From Solirubrum koreensis (lineage in GTDB: Bacteria; Bacteroidota; Bacteroidia; Cytophagales; Hymenobacteraceae), in assembly GCF_039541855.1 (NCBI RefSeq), contig NZ_BAABHA010000001.1, positions 585,009 through 649,008 of the forward strand: a stretch of 64,000 bases of DNA, in the 5' to 3' direction. Below the pieces are notes generated by a model, which was not told where the DNA came from, made no database searches, and saw only the letters and a list, made by a program, of their open reading frames with translations. Position 1 is the stretch's first letter. Every line of letters starts with the position of its first letter. Shown here piece by piece: positions 42,920-50,887 of the stretch. The position numbers and the translations under genes are program-made.

Positions 42920-45900
42920 TTACACCTCCGTGCCAAAACCAACGACACGGAGCGTGCTGATGCCGCCAGCGCCCCGGCGCACGTGTATTTGGGTGCTGAC
43001 GCGCTCCTTCAGGGCCTCTACGTGGGAGATAATGCCAATCATCTTGCCCGAACCCTGCAGCGTTTCCAGCGCCGACAAGGCCACGTCCAATGTGTCCGGG
43101 TCGAGCGTGCCGAAGCCTTCGTCGATGAAGAGCGTGTCAATCTGCGTCTTGCGGCCGGCCAGTTCAGATAGGCCCAGCGCCAGCGCCAGGCTCACCAGGA
43201 AACTCTCGCCGCCCGAAAGTGAATTCATGGAGCGCGACGCGCCCGCCTGGTATTCGTCCACTATGAGCAGGTCGAGGTGCTCCTCGGGGTTGCGCTGAAT
43301 GCGGTACCGGTCGTTGAGGCGGCCCAGGTGTCGGTTGGCTAGCTCCACCAGGCGCGCCAGCGTGAGTCCCTGGGCAAACTCACTGAATTTCTTGCCATCG
43401 GCGGAGCCAATAAGCTCGGCCAGGCGGCGCCAGCGGCGGGCTTCCTGCTGCTGCCGCTCAAGGTCGGCGGCGAGCTGGGCGTGGCGCTCCTGGCCGGCGC
43501 GGTGGTCATGCAGGCGCTGCTGGCGCTGACCCAACTGCTGGTTGAGGGCGGCCAATTGCTCATCGGCAGTCTGGAGTTGCTGTTGCACCACGGGGGCTGG
43601 CTCGGCCGTGAGGGCGCGGGCCTGTTCGGTTTGGTGCTGCTGACTAAGCTCCGTTAAAGCGTGCTGGGCAGTGGCTACGGCGCGCTCGTGGGCTTGCAGC
43701 TGCTCGGCGAGGCGGTGCACCTCGGTATCGGGCAGCAGGCGCGAGGCCAGGGCCGCGGCGTCGGCGGGTAGGCCGGCGGCTTGCAGGCTGGCCAGCAGGG
43801 TAGCGTGGCTTAGGTCGCGTTGTTGCTGTTGGCGTGTGGTTTCGTCGGTTTTGGCTTGGAGCTGCGCTTCCAGCGTAGCCAGCGCAGCTTCTTGCTCGCA
43901 CACGGCTTTGTCCTGCTGCTCGTAAGCCTCGGCGGCGCGGCGCACGGCAGCAGTTAGCTGTTCGCGCATTTGGGCTACGTCGGTTCCGGCAAAAAGTGCC
44001 TGACGCTGCTGCCGTTGCGTATCCAGCCGTTCTTTCTGGTTGATCAGCTCTTGCTTACGGTCCGACAACCATTTCTGGCTTTCGGCTTTTTGCGCTTCCA
44101 AGCCGCTTATGCGACCGTTCAGCGCGCCCAACTGCTTTTCGGCCTCCGCCCGGGCCTGCTTTTTCTGCTCGAAATCAGCCCCGATGCGCTTGAGCTGCTC
44201 CACCAGCGCCGGGCCGTTCTCGCCGGTAAAGGCCAAGCCAAATGAGCTCAGCAGGCTGCCAATCATTTCGCGGATTTTGGGCGCGCGTTCCTGGGCATCG
44301 TTCAGCCGCAAGGTGAGCTGCGCCAGCTCTTGCCCGAAGGCCAGCTGCTGCGCCGCGGCCTGCTGGTGTTGCCCTTGAGCCTTCACCAACGACACTTCCA
44401 GCTCGTGCTGCTGTTGCTGCAGTTCGCGCAACTGCTGGCCCACGGCGCGCACCAGTTTGGGCGCGGCTTCCTCGTCGGCTTCGGTGAGCGACGCCAACGA
44501 TAGGGTGGCGGGGGCACTGCCAGCCGTGCCGCCGGCGTGTTCGAGCAGACTGGTGAGGCTTTGCACGCGGTTCAGGCGGGCGTTGAGGGCGCGCACTTGC
44601 TGGGCCAGGTTTTCGGCCCGCTCCTGGTCTTGCTGCAAGGATTCAGTGCTAATGCCCAGCACGCCAGCGGCGTAGGGGTGTTCGGTGGCGCCGCACAGCG
44701 GGCACGGCTCACCGGTCACCAACTGCTGCCGGGCTTCCTCGTGGGTAAGAATAAGCTGGTGCGCCTGGGTAAGGCGACGCAAATCGTCGAGGCGCTGCTC
44801 CTCGGCGGCGTTTTCGCGCTGCAGCACGGCGGTGTGGTGCAGTAGCCGGTGCAGCCATTGGTCGCGCTCGGCAGCAGCAGCCGTGTGCTGGCGGCGTACT
44901 TCCTGAAGGCGTTGCTCGGCCGTGGAGGCGTCGGTTCGGCCGCGTTGGGCAGCTTCGGCAACCTGGTTTATGCGCTGGCGCAGGTCGGTTTCGGCTTTCA
45001 GCAGCTGGCCCAGCTCACTTTGCACATGGTCCCAGTCCTGCAGGTGGCCGGTGAGGTCGGGGAGGGCGTCGGCCAACTCGGTGAGGCGGCCGTGCTGTTG
45101 CAGCCAGTCGCTCAGCTCCGTTACCTGCTGGTTGAAGACGCGAACCTGCTCGGCGGCGGCGTCGAGGTCGGCCTGAAACTGCTTGTGCTGCAGCAGGCGC
45201 TGGTCGTATTCGGTGCGCTCCTTGCGCAGTTGCTCTTCGGCCTGCAGCACGAGGGCGTCGAGCTTTTCGGCTTCAATAAGCTTGGGCTCCTGCTCACGTT
45301 GGGTTTGCTGGGCCGCTTCGTGCTGTTGTTTGGCCTGGCTGCGCGCTTGGCGGCCGGTTTCCACAACGCCATGCAAAGTGGGCTGGCGTTGCTGCAGTTG
45401 GGCGGTTTCTGTGCGCAGGCGCTGAAGCTGTTCGTCGGTTTGCTGCACCAGGGCCCAGGGCGTACGGAAGGGCAGCGCCTCCTGGTGCGCCGTAAGCCGC
45501 TGCCGCACCGGCGACAACGCCTCGGCGTGGGCAGTAAGTTGTTCCAATGTGCTGATGGCACGCTGGCGGCGCTGGCTTAATTCGTCGAGCTGCCGCAGCC
45601 ATGCGTGGGCTTCACTCAGCCGCTGGCGGTGCGCGGTGGCCGTGGCGGCCTGCTGGCTCAGGGTTTCTGCCTCGGCCGTTAAAGTGGTTAGCTCTTCCTC
45701 CGAAAGCAGGGTAACTCCGGCCAAGCCGGTGCGCAGCGCATCGGTTTTCTTGTCCTCTTCTTTCGCCTTTTCGAAGGCAAAGCGCGAAATGTCAGAGTAC
45801 TTGCGCGTGTCGGTAATCTTCTCCAGCAGCTGGGCCCGCTCGCCGGGGCTCGACTTCAGGAACTTGGTGAATTCGCCCTGAGCCAGCAGCACCGAGCGCA

Positions 45901-46345
45901 GAAACTGCCGGTATTCCAGCCCGCTCAGCTCGGCCACCCGTGCCGGCACCTTGGACTTATAGCCTTCGATGATGACGCCTTCGCCGCCGGCTTCCTGCAG
46001 CTCACTCAAACTCATGGAGGAATCCTGCAGGGCGCCTTCGGCCTTGCGGCGGGCGCGGTGCTGGCCCCACCGGGCGCGGTAGAGCTTGCCGTTCACGCCA
46101 AATTCCACCTCGGCCCAACTCTCGCCTGTGCCCTGGCTCATTACCTGGGCTACCTCGCCGTCGTGGCGGGGCACCTGGCCGTAGAGGGCCAGCGTAATGG
46201 CGTCGAGAATAGTGGTTTTGCCCGCGCCAGTGGGGCCGGTAATGGCAAACAGCCCCGCGTCCGAAAGCGGCGCGTTGCTGAAGTCAATCTCGTGCTGCCC
46301 GCGCAGTGAGTTGAGATTAAAGAACCGGACGCGGAGGATTTTCAT
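42920..46345 (-). CDS. sbcC: Exonuclease subunit SbcC (Rad50-like)
   Basis: SbcC ATPase, the Rad50 homologue that together with SbcD processes DNA ends and cleaves hairpins. 1141 residues with Walker A GPTGAGKTTILDAI (about 35-48), two long Gln/Glu-rich coiled coils, a central zinc hook CPLCG (about 557-561), the signature LSGGESFLVSLALALG (about 1040-1055) and Walker B LFIDEGFGTLDPDTLD (about 1065-1080). The start MKILRVRFFNLNSLRG is standard. The in-frame ATG at 46375 adds ten residues encoded inside the adjacent repeat and is rejected. It is normally coupled to sbcD but is separated here by a cassette. Confidence 0.97.
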   Translation of the reverse strand: MKILRVRFFNLNSLRGQHEIDFSNAPLSDAGLFAITGPTGAGKTTILDAITLALYGQVPRHDGEVAQVMSQGTGESWAEVEFGVNGKLYRARWGQHRARRKAEGALQDSSMSLSELQEAGGEGVIIEGYKSKVPARVAELSGLEYRQFLRSVLLAQGEFTKFLKSSPGERAQLLEKITDTRKYSDISRFAFEKAKEEDKKTDALRTGLAGVTLLSEEELTTLTAEAETLSQQAATATAHRQRLSEAHAWLRQLDELSQRRQRAISTLEQLTAHAEALSPVRQRLTAHQEALPFRTPWALVQQTDEQLQRLRTETAQLQQRQPTLHGVVETGRQARSQAKQQHEAAQQTQREQEPKLIEAEKLDALVLQAEEQLRKERTEYDQRLLQHKQFQADLDAAAEQVRVFNQQVTELSDWLQQHGRLTELADALPDLTGHLQDWDHVQSELGQLLKAETDLRQRINQVAEAAQRGRTDASTAEQRLQEVRRQHTAAAAERDQWLHRLLHHTAVLQRENAAEEQRLDDLRRLTQAHQLILTHEEARQQLVTGEPCPLCGATEHPYAAGVLGISTESLQQDQERAENLAQQVRALNARLNRVQSLTSLLEHAGGTAGSAPATLSLASLTEADEEAAPKLVRAVGQQLRELQQQQHELEVSLVKAQGQHQQAAAQQLAFGQELAQLTLRLNDAQERAPKIREMIGSLLSSFGLAFTGENGPALVEQLKRIGADFEQKKQARAEAEKQLGALNGRISGLEAQKAESQKWLSDRKQELINQKERLDTQRQQRQALFAGTDVAQMREQLTAAVRRAAEAYEQQDKAVCEQEAALATLEAQLQAKTDETTRQQQQRDLSHATLLASLQAAGLPADAAALASRLLPDTEVHRLAEQLQAHERAVATAQHALTELSQQHQTEQARALTAEPAPVVQQQLQTADEQLAALNQQLGQRQQRLHDHRAGQERHAQLAADLERQQQEARRWRRLAELIGSADGKKFSEFAQGLTLARLVELANRHLGRLNDRYRIQRNPEEHLDLLIVDEYQAGASRSMNSLSGGESFLVSLALALGLSELAGRKTQIDTLFIDEGFGTLDPDTLDVALSALETLQGSGKMIGIISHVEALKERVSTQIHVRRGAGGISTLRVVGFGTEV

Positions 46346-46349
46346 AGGG

Positions 46350-46395
46350 GCCTCACCCCCCGGCCCCCTCTCCAAAGGGAGAGGGGGAGCCTGAC
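46350..46395 (+). repeat. Element E left inverted repeat
   Basis: 46-bp arm, perfect reverse complement of 46905-46950, starting 4 bp beyond the sbcC initiation codon on the upstream side. Confidence 0.93.
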
Positions 46396-46454
46396 GACTG
46401 CGGGAGGTATGTTATTTAGAAATGAATTCGGTAACCGGAAATAGGGCGCGGGGC

Positions 46455-46886
46455 CTAATGAAGCGGGGAAAGGTGGTTGCGGATGGAAGTTACAACCTCT
46501 GCCGTAGTGTGAAGGACTTGCTCGTTGGAAAAACGGATGACCGAGTAGCCCAGCGCGTACAGGTCTTGGCTGCGGTTTTCGTCGTAAGCCGCTTGTTCGG
46601 CTGCCACATGGTAGCCGCCGTCAACTTCAACCACCAATTTCGGTACGAGTGCGACGAAATCCGCAATGTATCGGTCGATGACGTGCTGACGTCGGAACCG
46701 AACACCTAGCTGGCCGCCCCGCAGATGCTGCCAGAGCATGTTTTCCGCCGAAGTGGGCTCACGGCGCATGCGGGTGGCAGATGCTTTAGACAAATTGTAC
46801 TGCACCCGATCTGCCGTGGACCAGGCAAAATTCTCTGTTTCGCGCTGATTTTCGTCGTTTGGAAGCCCCATATCCATTTTGTGCAC
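46455..46886 (-). CDS. DUF559 family endonuclease (Vsr/PD-(D/E)XK-like)
   Basis: A 143-residue DUF559 protein. The recognisable order is EPTSAENMLWQHLRGGQLGVRFRRQHVI (about 43-70), YIADFVALVPKLVVEVDGGYH (about 73-93, with the Asp and Glu-x-Asp of a restriction-like fold), YDENRSQDLYALGYSVIRFSNEQV (about 99-122). It is intact. It is the sole gene inside the repeats, so it is probably the element's own nuclease; a Vsr-like repair function is the alternative. Start may be MHKMDMG or the ATG a few codons later. Confidence 0.92.
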   Translation of the reverse strand: MHKMDMGLPNDENQRETENFAWSTADRVQYNLSKASATRMRREPTSAENMLWQHLRGGQLGVRFRRQHVIDRYIADFVALVPKLVVEVDGGYHVAAEQAAYDENRSQDLYALGYSVIRFSNEQVLHTTAEVVTSIRNHLSPLH

Positions 46887-46904
46887 AAGTTAAAAGGGAA
46901 GGGA

Positions 46905-46950
46905 GTCAGGCTCCCCCTCTCCCTTTGGAGAGGGGGCCGGGGGGTGAGGC
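46905..46950 (-). repeat. Element E right inverted repeat
   Basis: 46-bp arm, perfect reverse complement of 46350-46395. It is read through by sbcD, whose stop codon lies in its inner end (46906-46908). Confidence 0.93.
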
Positions 46951-48171
46951 TTCGTGCATCAACTCAGTCAACTCATCAAAGGTGCGCAGCAGCTCCGGGC
47001 GGTCATCTTCGGGCTCGTTTTCCAGACGGCGCTCAAATACCTCGCGCTCTGTGAAATCGTGCAGACTGCGGGTAAGCGGCTCGGGCTCGTCGCCGAGAGG
47101 GCGCAGCGTGACCAGGCGCAGGTGCCGCCGCGAGAGTACCTCCAGCTGCTTACGGTCCAGCATCTCAATCACCTTCAGCAGTTGCTCGGCTACTTCCAGC
47201 TGCGAGAGTTCGGAGCGCACTTCCACATCGACCCAAGCCGGCAGGGGCAAGCCTGCGTTGTCGTAGGCCAGCAGGTCTGCCGAAACCTCCTCTAACGAGC
47301 CGTGGAAACGGGCCAGGCGGCGCGCGGTGGGCACTTCAATGGGCTCAATGCCGACTGCACCGTTTTGGAAATCCAGCAGCAGCACCTGCTTGGTGTCCTG
47401 CACTTCGGAAAACGACAGCGGAATAGGGGAGCCGCTGTATCGAATATGCTCGCGCCCGCCCACGCGCTGCGGGCGGTGCAAGTGGCCCAGCGCCACGTAA
47501 TCGAAGCAGGCCGGGAAGTGGTCGGCGGTTACCTGACCGAGGTTGCCCACGTGAATGGTGCGTTCGGAATCGGAGGCGGTGCCGCCGGCGGCGTAAAGGT
47601 GGCCAGTGGCCAGCACGGGGCGGCCGGCGGCTTTGTGCTGCCACACCCGCTCGGTTTCGGCCACGCGGGCGTAGTGGTCGGCAATGCCCTGGCGGATGCG
47701 CTGCTCGCGGTCCTCGGCGGATTCGCCGGGCACGGAGAGGCGCACGTCCCGGTCGCGCAGGAAGGGCACGGCGCACACCAGCAGGCCGGGCTGACCGTGG
47801 GCATCGTCGAGCAGCAGAATCTGGTCATCGAAGCACTCGGGCACGCAACCCACCACGTGCACACGCAGGTGGCGCAGCAGGCGGGCGGGGGCGTTTAGAG
47901 TGGCAGGGGAGTCGTGGTTGCCGCCCACAATCACCACGTCGCGGCAATCGGTTTGGCGCAGGCTTACCAGAAACGAGTAGTAGAGCTCCAGCGCGGTGCT
48001 GGAAGGCGAGCCGGTGTCGAACACGTCGCCGGCTACCACCAGCACCTCCACCTGCCGTTCGCGCACGGTTTGCACCAGCCAATCCAAGAACAGGCGGTGC
48101 TCGTCGGTGCGCTCGTGGCCGCTGATGAAGCGTTGGCCCAAGTGCCAGTCGGCGGTATGGAGGACTCTCAT
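46906..48171 (-). CDS. sbcD: Exonuclease subunit SbcD (Mre11-like), C-terminus altered by repeat
   Basis: Mn-dependent nuclease partner of SbcC, 421 residues. Metallophosphoesterase motifs are HTADWHLG (4-11), AGDVFDTG (about 48-55), GGNHDSPAT (about 83-91), ATGHLYAAGG (about 187-196) and ALGHLHRPQ (about 222-230). Residues after about 408 (SPPGPLSKGRGGA) are encoded by the inverted repeat of the adjacent cassette and end in a stop inside it, so the native tail is lost or displaced. The start is ATG 48171; the 27-codon upstream extension lacks a plausible start. The operon with sbcC is interrupted. Confidence 0.96.
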   Translation of the reverse strand: MRVLHTADWHLGQRFISGHERTDEHRLFLDWLVQTVRERQVEVLVVAGDVFDTGSPSSTALELYYSFLVSLRQTDCRDVVIVGGNHDSPATLNAPARLLRHLRVHVVGCVPECFDDQILLLDDAHGQPGLLVCAVPFLRDRDVRLSVPGESAEDREQRIRQGIADHYARVAETERVWQHKAAGRPVLATGHLYAAGGTASDSERTIHVGNLGQVTADHFPACFDYVALGHLHRPQRVGGREHIRYSGSPIPLSFSEVQDTKQVLLLDFQNGAVGIEPIEVPTARRLARFHGSLEEVSADLLAYDNAGLPLPAWVDVEVRSELSQLEVAEQLLKVIEMLDRKQLEVLSRRHLRLVTLRPLGDEPEPLTRSLHDFTEREVFERRLENEPEDDRPELLRTFDELTELMHEASPPGPLSKGRGGA

Positions 48172-48373
48172 GCGGTAGGTAGTGGCAAAGCGAATTTCAA
48201 AATTAACGCTTGTCGCGCCGATTTTCTCTTCAATATTGCGGGCTGAAGCCAAGAATAGTATAAAGTAAATTCGCTTACAATACTCATTTTGTAAACTAAC
48301 TTACTTGTTTGGCTGACACAGTTTTACCAACTTCTGAGTTTCCGGCTTTCAAAGGGTACCCCAGCTAACTTTT

Positions 48374-48419
48374 ATAAGCAAAAGCCCTCGACCATATTTG
48401 GCCGAGGGCTTTTGCTTAT
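48374..48419. terminator. Bidirectional intrinsic terminator
   Basis: 17-bp stem (ATAAGCAAAAGCCCTCG and complement) with a 12-nt loop and T-runs, downstream of the MBL/rhodanese gene on the minus strand and upstream of sbcD. Confidence 0.85.
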
Positions 48420-48440
48420 TAGACTTAACTACCGCAGTCG

Positions 48441-49814
48441 TTAATGCACCGCCTGCTTCTGAAATTCCATTACGGCTTCGCTGAGGTCGTACACGGTAGC
48501 GCCGGGCAAGGCCGCTTGCAGAATGCTGCTGCCAGCGGCCGAGCGGTAACCACCAGCGCAGTGCACCAGCACGGGCTTGTCGGTGGGTACTTCGTGGGCC
48601 CGCTCGCGCAGCTCGGGCAAAGGAATCAGCAGGGCGTTATCGAACAAGAGTTGCTTGGCCTCGGCGCGGTTGCGAATGTCCACGATGGTGAACTGCTCGG
48701 GACGCTGGCGAACCTGCTCCACATCGAAGGCGGGGCTGGTGGCGGGCAAGGCGTTGGGCGTTAGCAAGGCACCCTTGATGTTGGTTTCGTAGCCAATTTT
48801 AGCGGCCTTGCGAATAACGGTATCGAGGGCAATCTGCGAATCGGCCACGAGGTAAAACGGTTCCTGCGGACCTACTACCGAGCCCAGCCAGGTTTCGAAT
48901 TTGCCGCCGTCCATGAGGTTAATGGCACCGGGCAGGTGGCCTTGGCGGAACTCGTCGGCGGGGCGGGTGTCGATGACCAGCGCGCCGGCTTCGGGCTCAC
49001 CGCCCACCAGCAGGCGCGGTATGGCCCGAATGGAGTCTTCGAGGGCCGGGGCACCTTGCTTGTTCAGCTGCACATCGCGGCCGAAGTACTTGGGCACGAA
49101 GGGCTGGTCTTCGAGCAGCACGCGCACGAACTCCTCGCGCGACATGGGCTGAAGGGCGTAGTTGGTTTTCAGCTCCTTGGCAATGGTGCTGTCGAGGTCG
49201 GTAGACGTGGTTTTGCCGCACAACGAGCCGGGGCCGTGCGCTGGGTACACCTTGGTGGCGCCGGGCAACGGCATGAGCTTATTGCGGGTGCTGTCGTACA
49301 TGAGGCCGGCCAGTTCCTCGCGCTTGTGGCCGCCCACGGCCTCGTCTTCGCGCAAATCGGGGCGGCCTACGTCGCCCACAAACAGGGTGTCGCCGGTGAA
49401 AATGGCGCGGGTATTGGCAAACTCGTCCAGCAGCAGAATGCAGATGGAGTCGGGCGAGTGGCCGGGGGTGTTAATGGCGTGCAGCTCGATGCTGCCGAGG
49501 CTAATGCGGTTGCCTTCGTCGAAGGGTTGGTGGGGGTAAAGGGCCCGTACCAACTTGCTCACGTAAATAGTTGCCCCGGTTTCCTGCGCTATTTCCAGGT
49601 GCGACGACACAAAGTCGGCGTGCGGGTGGGTTTCGATAACGGCCACGATACGCGCGTCTTGCTCGTCGGCGAAATCGTAGTAGGGCTGCGGGTCGCGGCC
49701 GGGGTCGATGACAACCATTTGCCGGTCACTCAGCACGGCGTAGCTGGCGTGGGCCAAGCCTTTGTCGTAAAACTGGTGTATTCGGTAAGGTTGTGAGGAA
49801 GGCAGGGGACTCAT
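48441..49814 (-). CDS. MBL-fold/rhodanese persulfide dioxygenase-like protein
   Basis: A 457-residue fusion of an ETHE1-type metallo-beta-lactamase domain (about 8-225: THPHADFVSSH, NTPGHSPDSI, GDTLFVGDVGRPDL) and two rhodanese domains (about 262-350 and 370-457). The second rhodanese domain has an active-site Cys in LVHCAGGYRSA; the first has YLVADSQ in its place and lacks the Cys, so it is probably structural. Such fusions oxidise or transfer persulfide sulfur during sulfide detoxification. The start is ATG 49814; an upstream extension is rejected. Terminated at 48374-48419. Confidence 0.9.
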   Translation of the reverse strand: MSPLPSSQPYRIHQFYDKGLAHASYAVLSDRQMVVIDPGRDPQPYYDFADEQDARIVAVIETHPHADFVSSHLEIAQETGATIYVSKLVRALYPHQPFDEGNRISLGSIELHAINTPGHSPDSICILLLDEFANTRAIFTGDTLFVGDVGRPDLREDEAVGGHKREELAGLMYDSTRNKLMPLPGATKVYPAHGPGSLCGKTTSTDLDSTIAKELKTNYALQPMSREEFVRVLLEDQPFVPKYFGRDVQLNKQGAPALEDSIRAIPRLLVGGEPEAGALVIDTRPADEFRQGHLPGAINLMDGGKFETWLGSVVGPQEPFYLVADSQIALDTVIRKAAKIGYETNIKGALLTPNALPATSPAFDVEQVRQRPEQFTIVDIRNRAEAKQLLFDNALLIPLPELRERAHEVPTDKPVLVHCAGGYRSAAGSSILQAALPGATVYDLSEAVMEFQKQAVH

Positions 49815-50208
49815 GAGGGTGTTATAAGGTGACAAATGCCGGCCCGGCCAATGCGCCGAAGCCGACCAGTGCTGAGCCGCTTGCATCAAGCACCGCGCCG
49901 TTTGAGGGTAAACTGACAGGGTGGCTGCCTGTGTACCGCTATAAAACCGACGTTGTCAAATATAACAATCCACTTAGGCTATGGGGCAGAAAACAGGTTA
50001 ATTTTCAGCTACTAACCAAGTAAGTGCCTGTTGTATAGTATGTTGTTTTGCTCGGCCTGTGGAGCTGTATAAATAGAGAGGCCGGGCCGTAAAGTTGCCG
50101 GGTGATGTTCCAGGCAAAGGAGGGAAGCACGATGTGTGGCGGAGATTCAGCAAGCAAAAAGGGCCGCTTCCAAATGGGAAGCGGCCCCTTTGAAAGAAGC
50201 ACATCAAC
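49815..50208. other. Intergenic region between the MBL/rhodanese gene and the Spy-like gene
   Basis: About 394 bp, AT-rich around 49960-50070, with no supported gene; it must contain the MBL-gene promoter. The right end holds the Spy-like gene terminator at 50156-50191. Confidence 0.55.
50156..50191 (-). terminator. Intrinsic terminator of the Spy-like gene
   Basis: 11-bp stem GGGCCGCTTCC/GGAAGCGGCCC with a 4-nt loop, and T-run on the minus strand. Confidence 0.85.
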
Positions 50209-50685
50209 TTAGCTGGCTTTGATCTTCGTTTTGCTTTTCATCGTCTTCTTTTCGGCCTTTACCTCGGCTTTGCGGTCTTCCATGCGGTCCATACGCTCGT
50301 CGCGCTGGGCGGCGTACTTGGTGTACTGCTCGGCCGTGAGGGCAGTTTTCAACTGCTCATCGGTGCGGGTCATAACGGCTTTCATTTGCTGCCCCATGGC
50401 CTGACGGTCGGTGGAGCCGGGCGTCATTTGGCCACGCAGGCTTTGCATTTCGGTTGCCTGGGCCAGGAAAATGGCGCGCACTTTGGGCTGCTGGTCGGCG
50501 CTGAGGCCCAGCTGCTTGGTGAGGCGCTGGGTTTGCATGTCGGCGCGCTGCTCGGGCGTGCGGTCGGCGTGTTTGCCTTGGCCGCCACGAGCTTCTTTGC
50601 GGGCATTGGGAGCAAGTTGGTCCTGGGCTTGGGCGGCGGTAAAGCTGAGGGCGGTTACCGTCAGCAACAAAAGCATCTTTTTCAT
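50209..50685 (-). CDS. Spy/CpxP-like periplasmic protein
   Basis: A 158-residue small periplasmic protein with a signal peptide (MKKMLLLLTVTALSFTAAQA, residues 1-20) and a helical body with a Spy/LTXXQ-like pattern: RADMQTQRLTKQLGLSADQQ (about 48-67) and LKTALTAEQYTKYAAQRDERM (about 110-130). The C-terminal 25 residues are Lys-rich. Members bind unfolded proteins or metals. It is monocistronic and ends at a terminator. An upstream ATG (50787) would add 34 residues and is rejected. Confidence 0.85.
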   Translation of the reverse strand: MKKMLLLLTVTALSFTAAQAQDQLAPNARKEARGGQGKHADRTPEQRADMQTQRLTKQLGLSADQQPKVRAIFLAQATEMQSLRGQMTPGSTDRQAMGQQMKAVMTRTDEQLKTALTAEQYTKYAAQRDERMDRMEDRKAEVKAEKKTMKSKTKIKAS

Positions 50686-50887
50686 GATAGTGGAGTCTGT
50701 GGGAGGATTTGCCAGCTTGGATGCACAAACTGCCCTCGGGTTTAAACCGGGTTGGTAGGAATGCGATAAAAGCCGGACAAATGGCAAAAAACCTGCCTCA
50801 TGCCGGATTCTGCCTATATTCGGCCCCGGCGTACTGCGTCACTACCTCACCACACCATTCTCGCCTTTATTCTCTCACTTTTCCTCC

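Larger units (their letters stand above)
46350..46950. mobile_element. Element E: DUF559 endonuclease cassette with perfect 46-bp inverted repeats
   Basis: A 601-bp unit lying precisely between sbcD and sbcC. Arms 46350-46395 and 46905-46950 are exact reverse complements. Each arm is itself a hairpin (CCCCCTCTCC-AAAG-GGAGAGGGGG at 46364-46387). The only gene inside is a DUF559 nuclease on the same strand as sbcDC, 18 bp from the upstream arm and 59 bp from the downstream arm. No transposase. Insertion is inferred from the split operon. Confidence 0.75.

Noticed and set aside
46346..46375. Upstream ATG extending sbcC by 10 residues
   Set aside because: The extension is encoded inside the inverted repeat; SbcC conventionally starts at MKIL.
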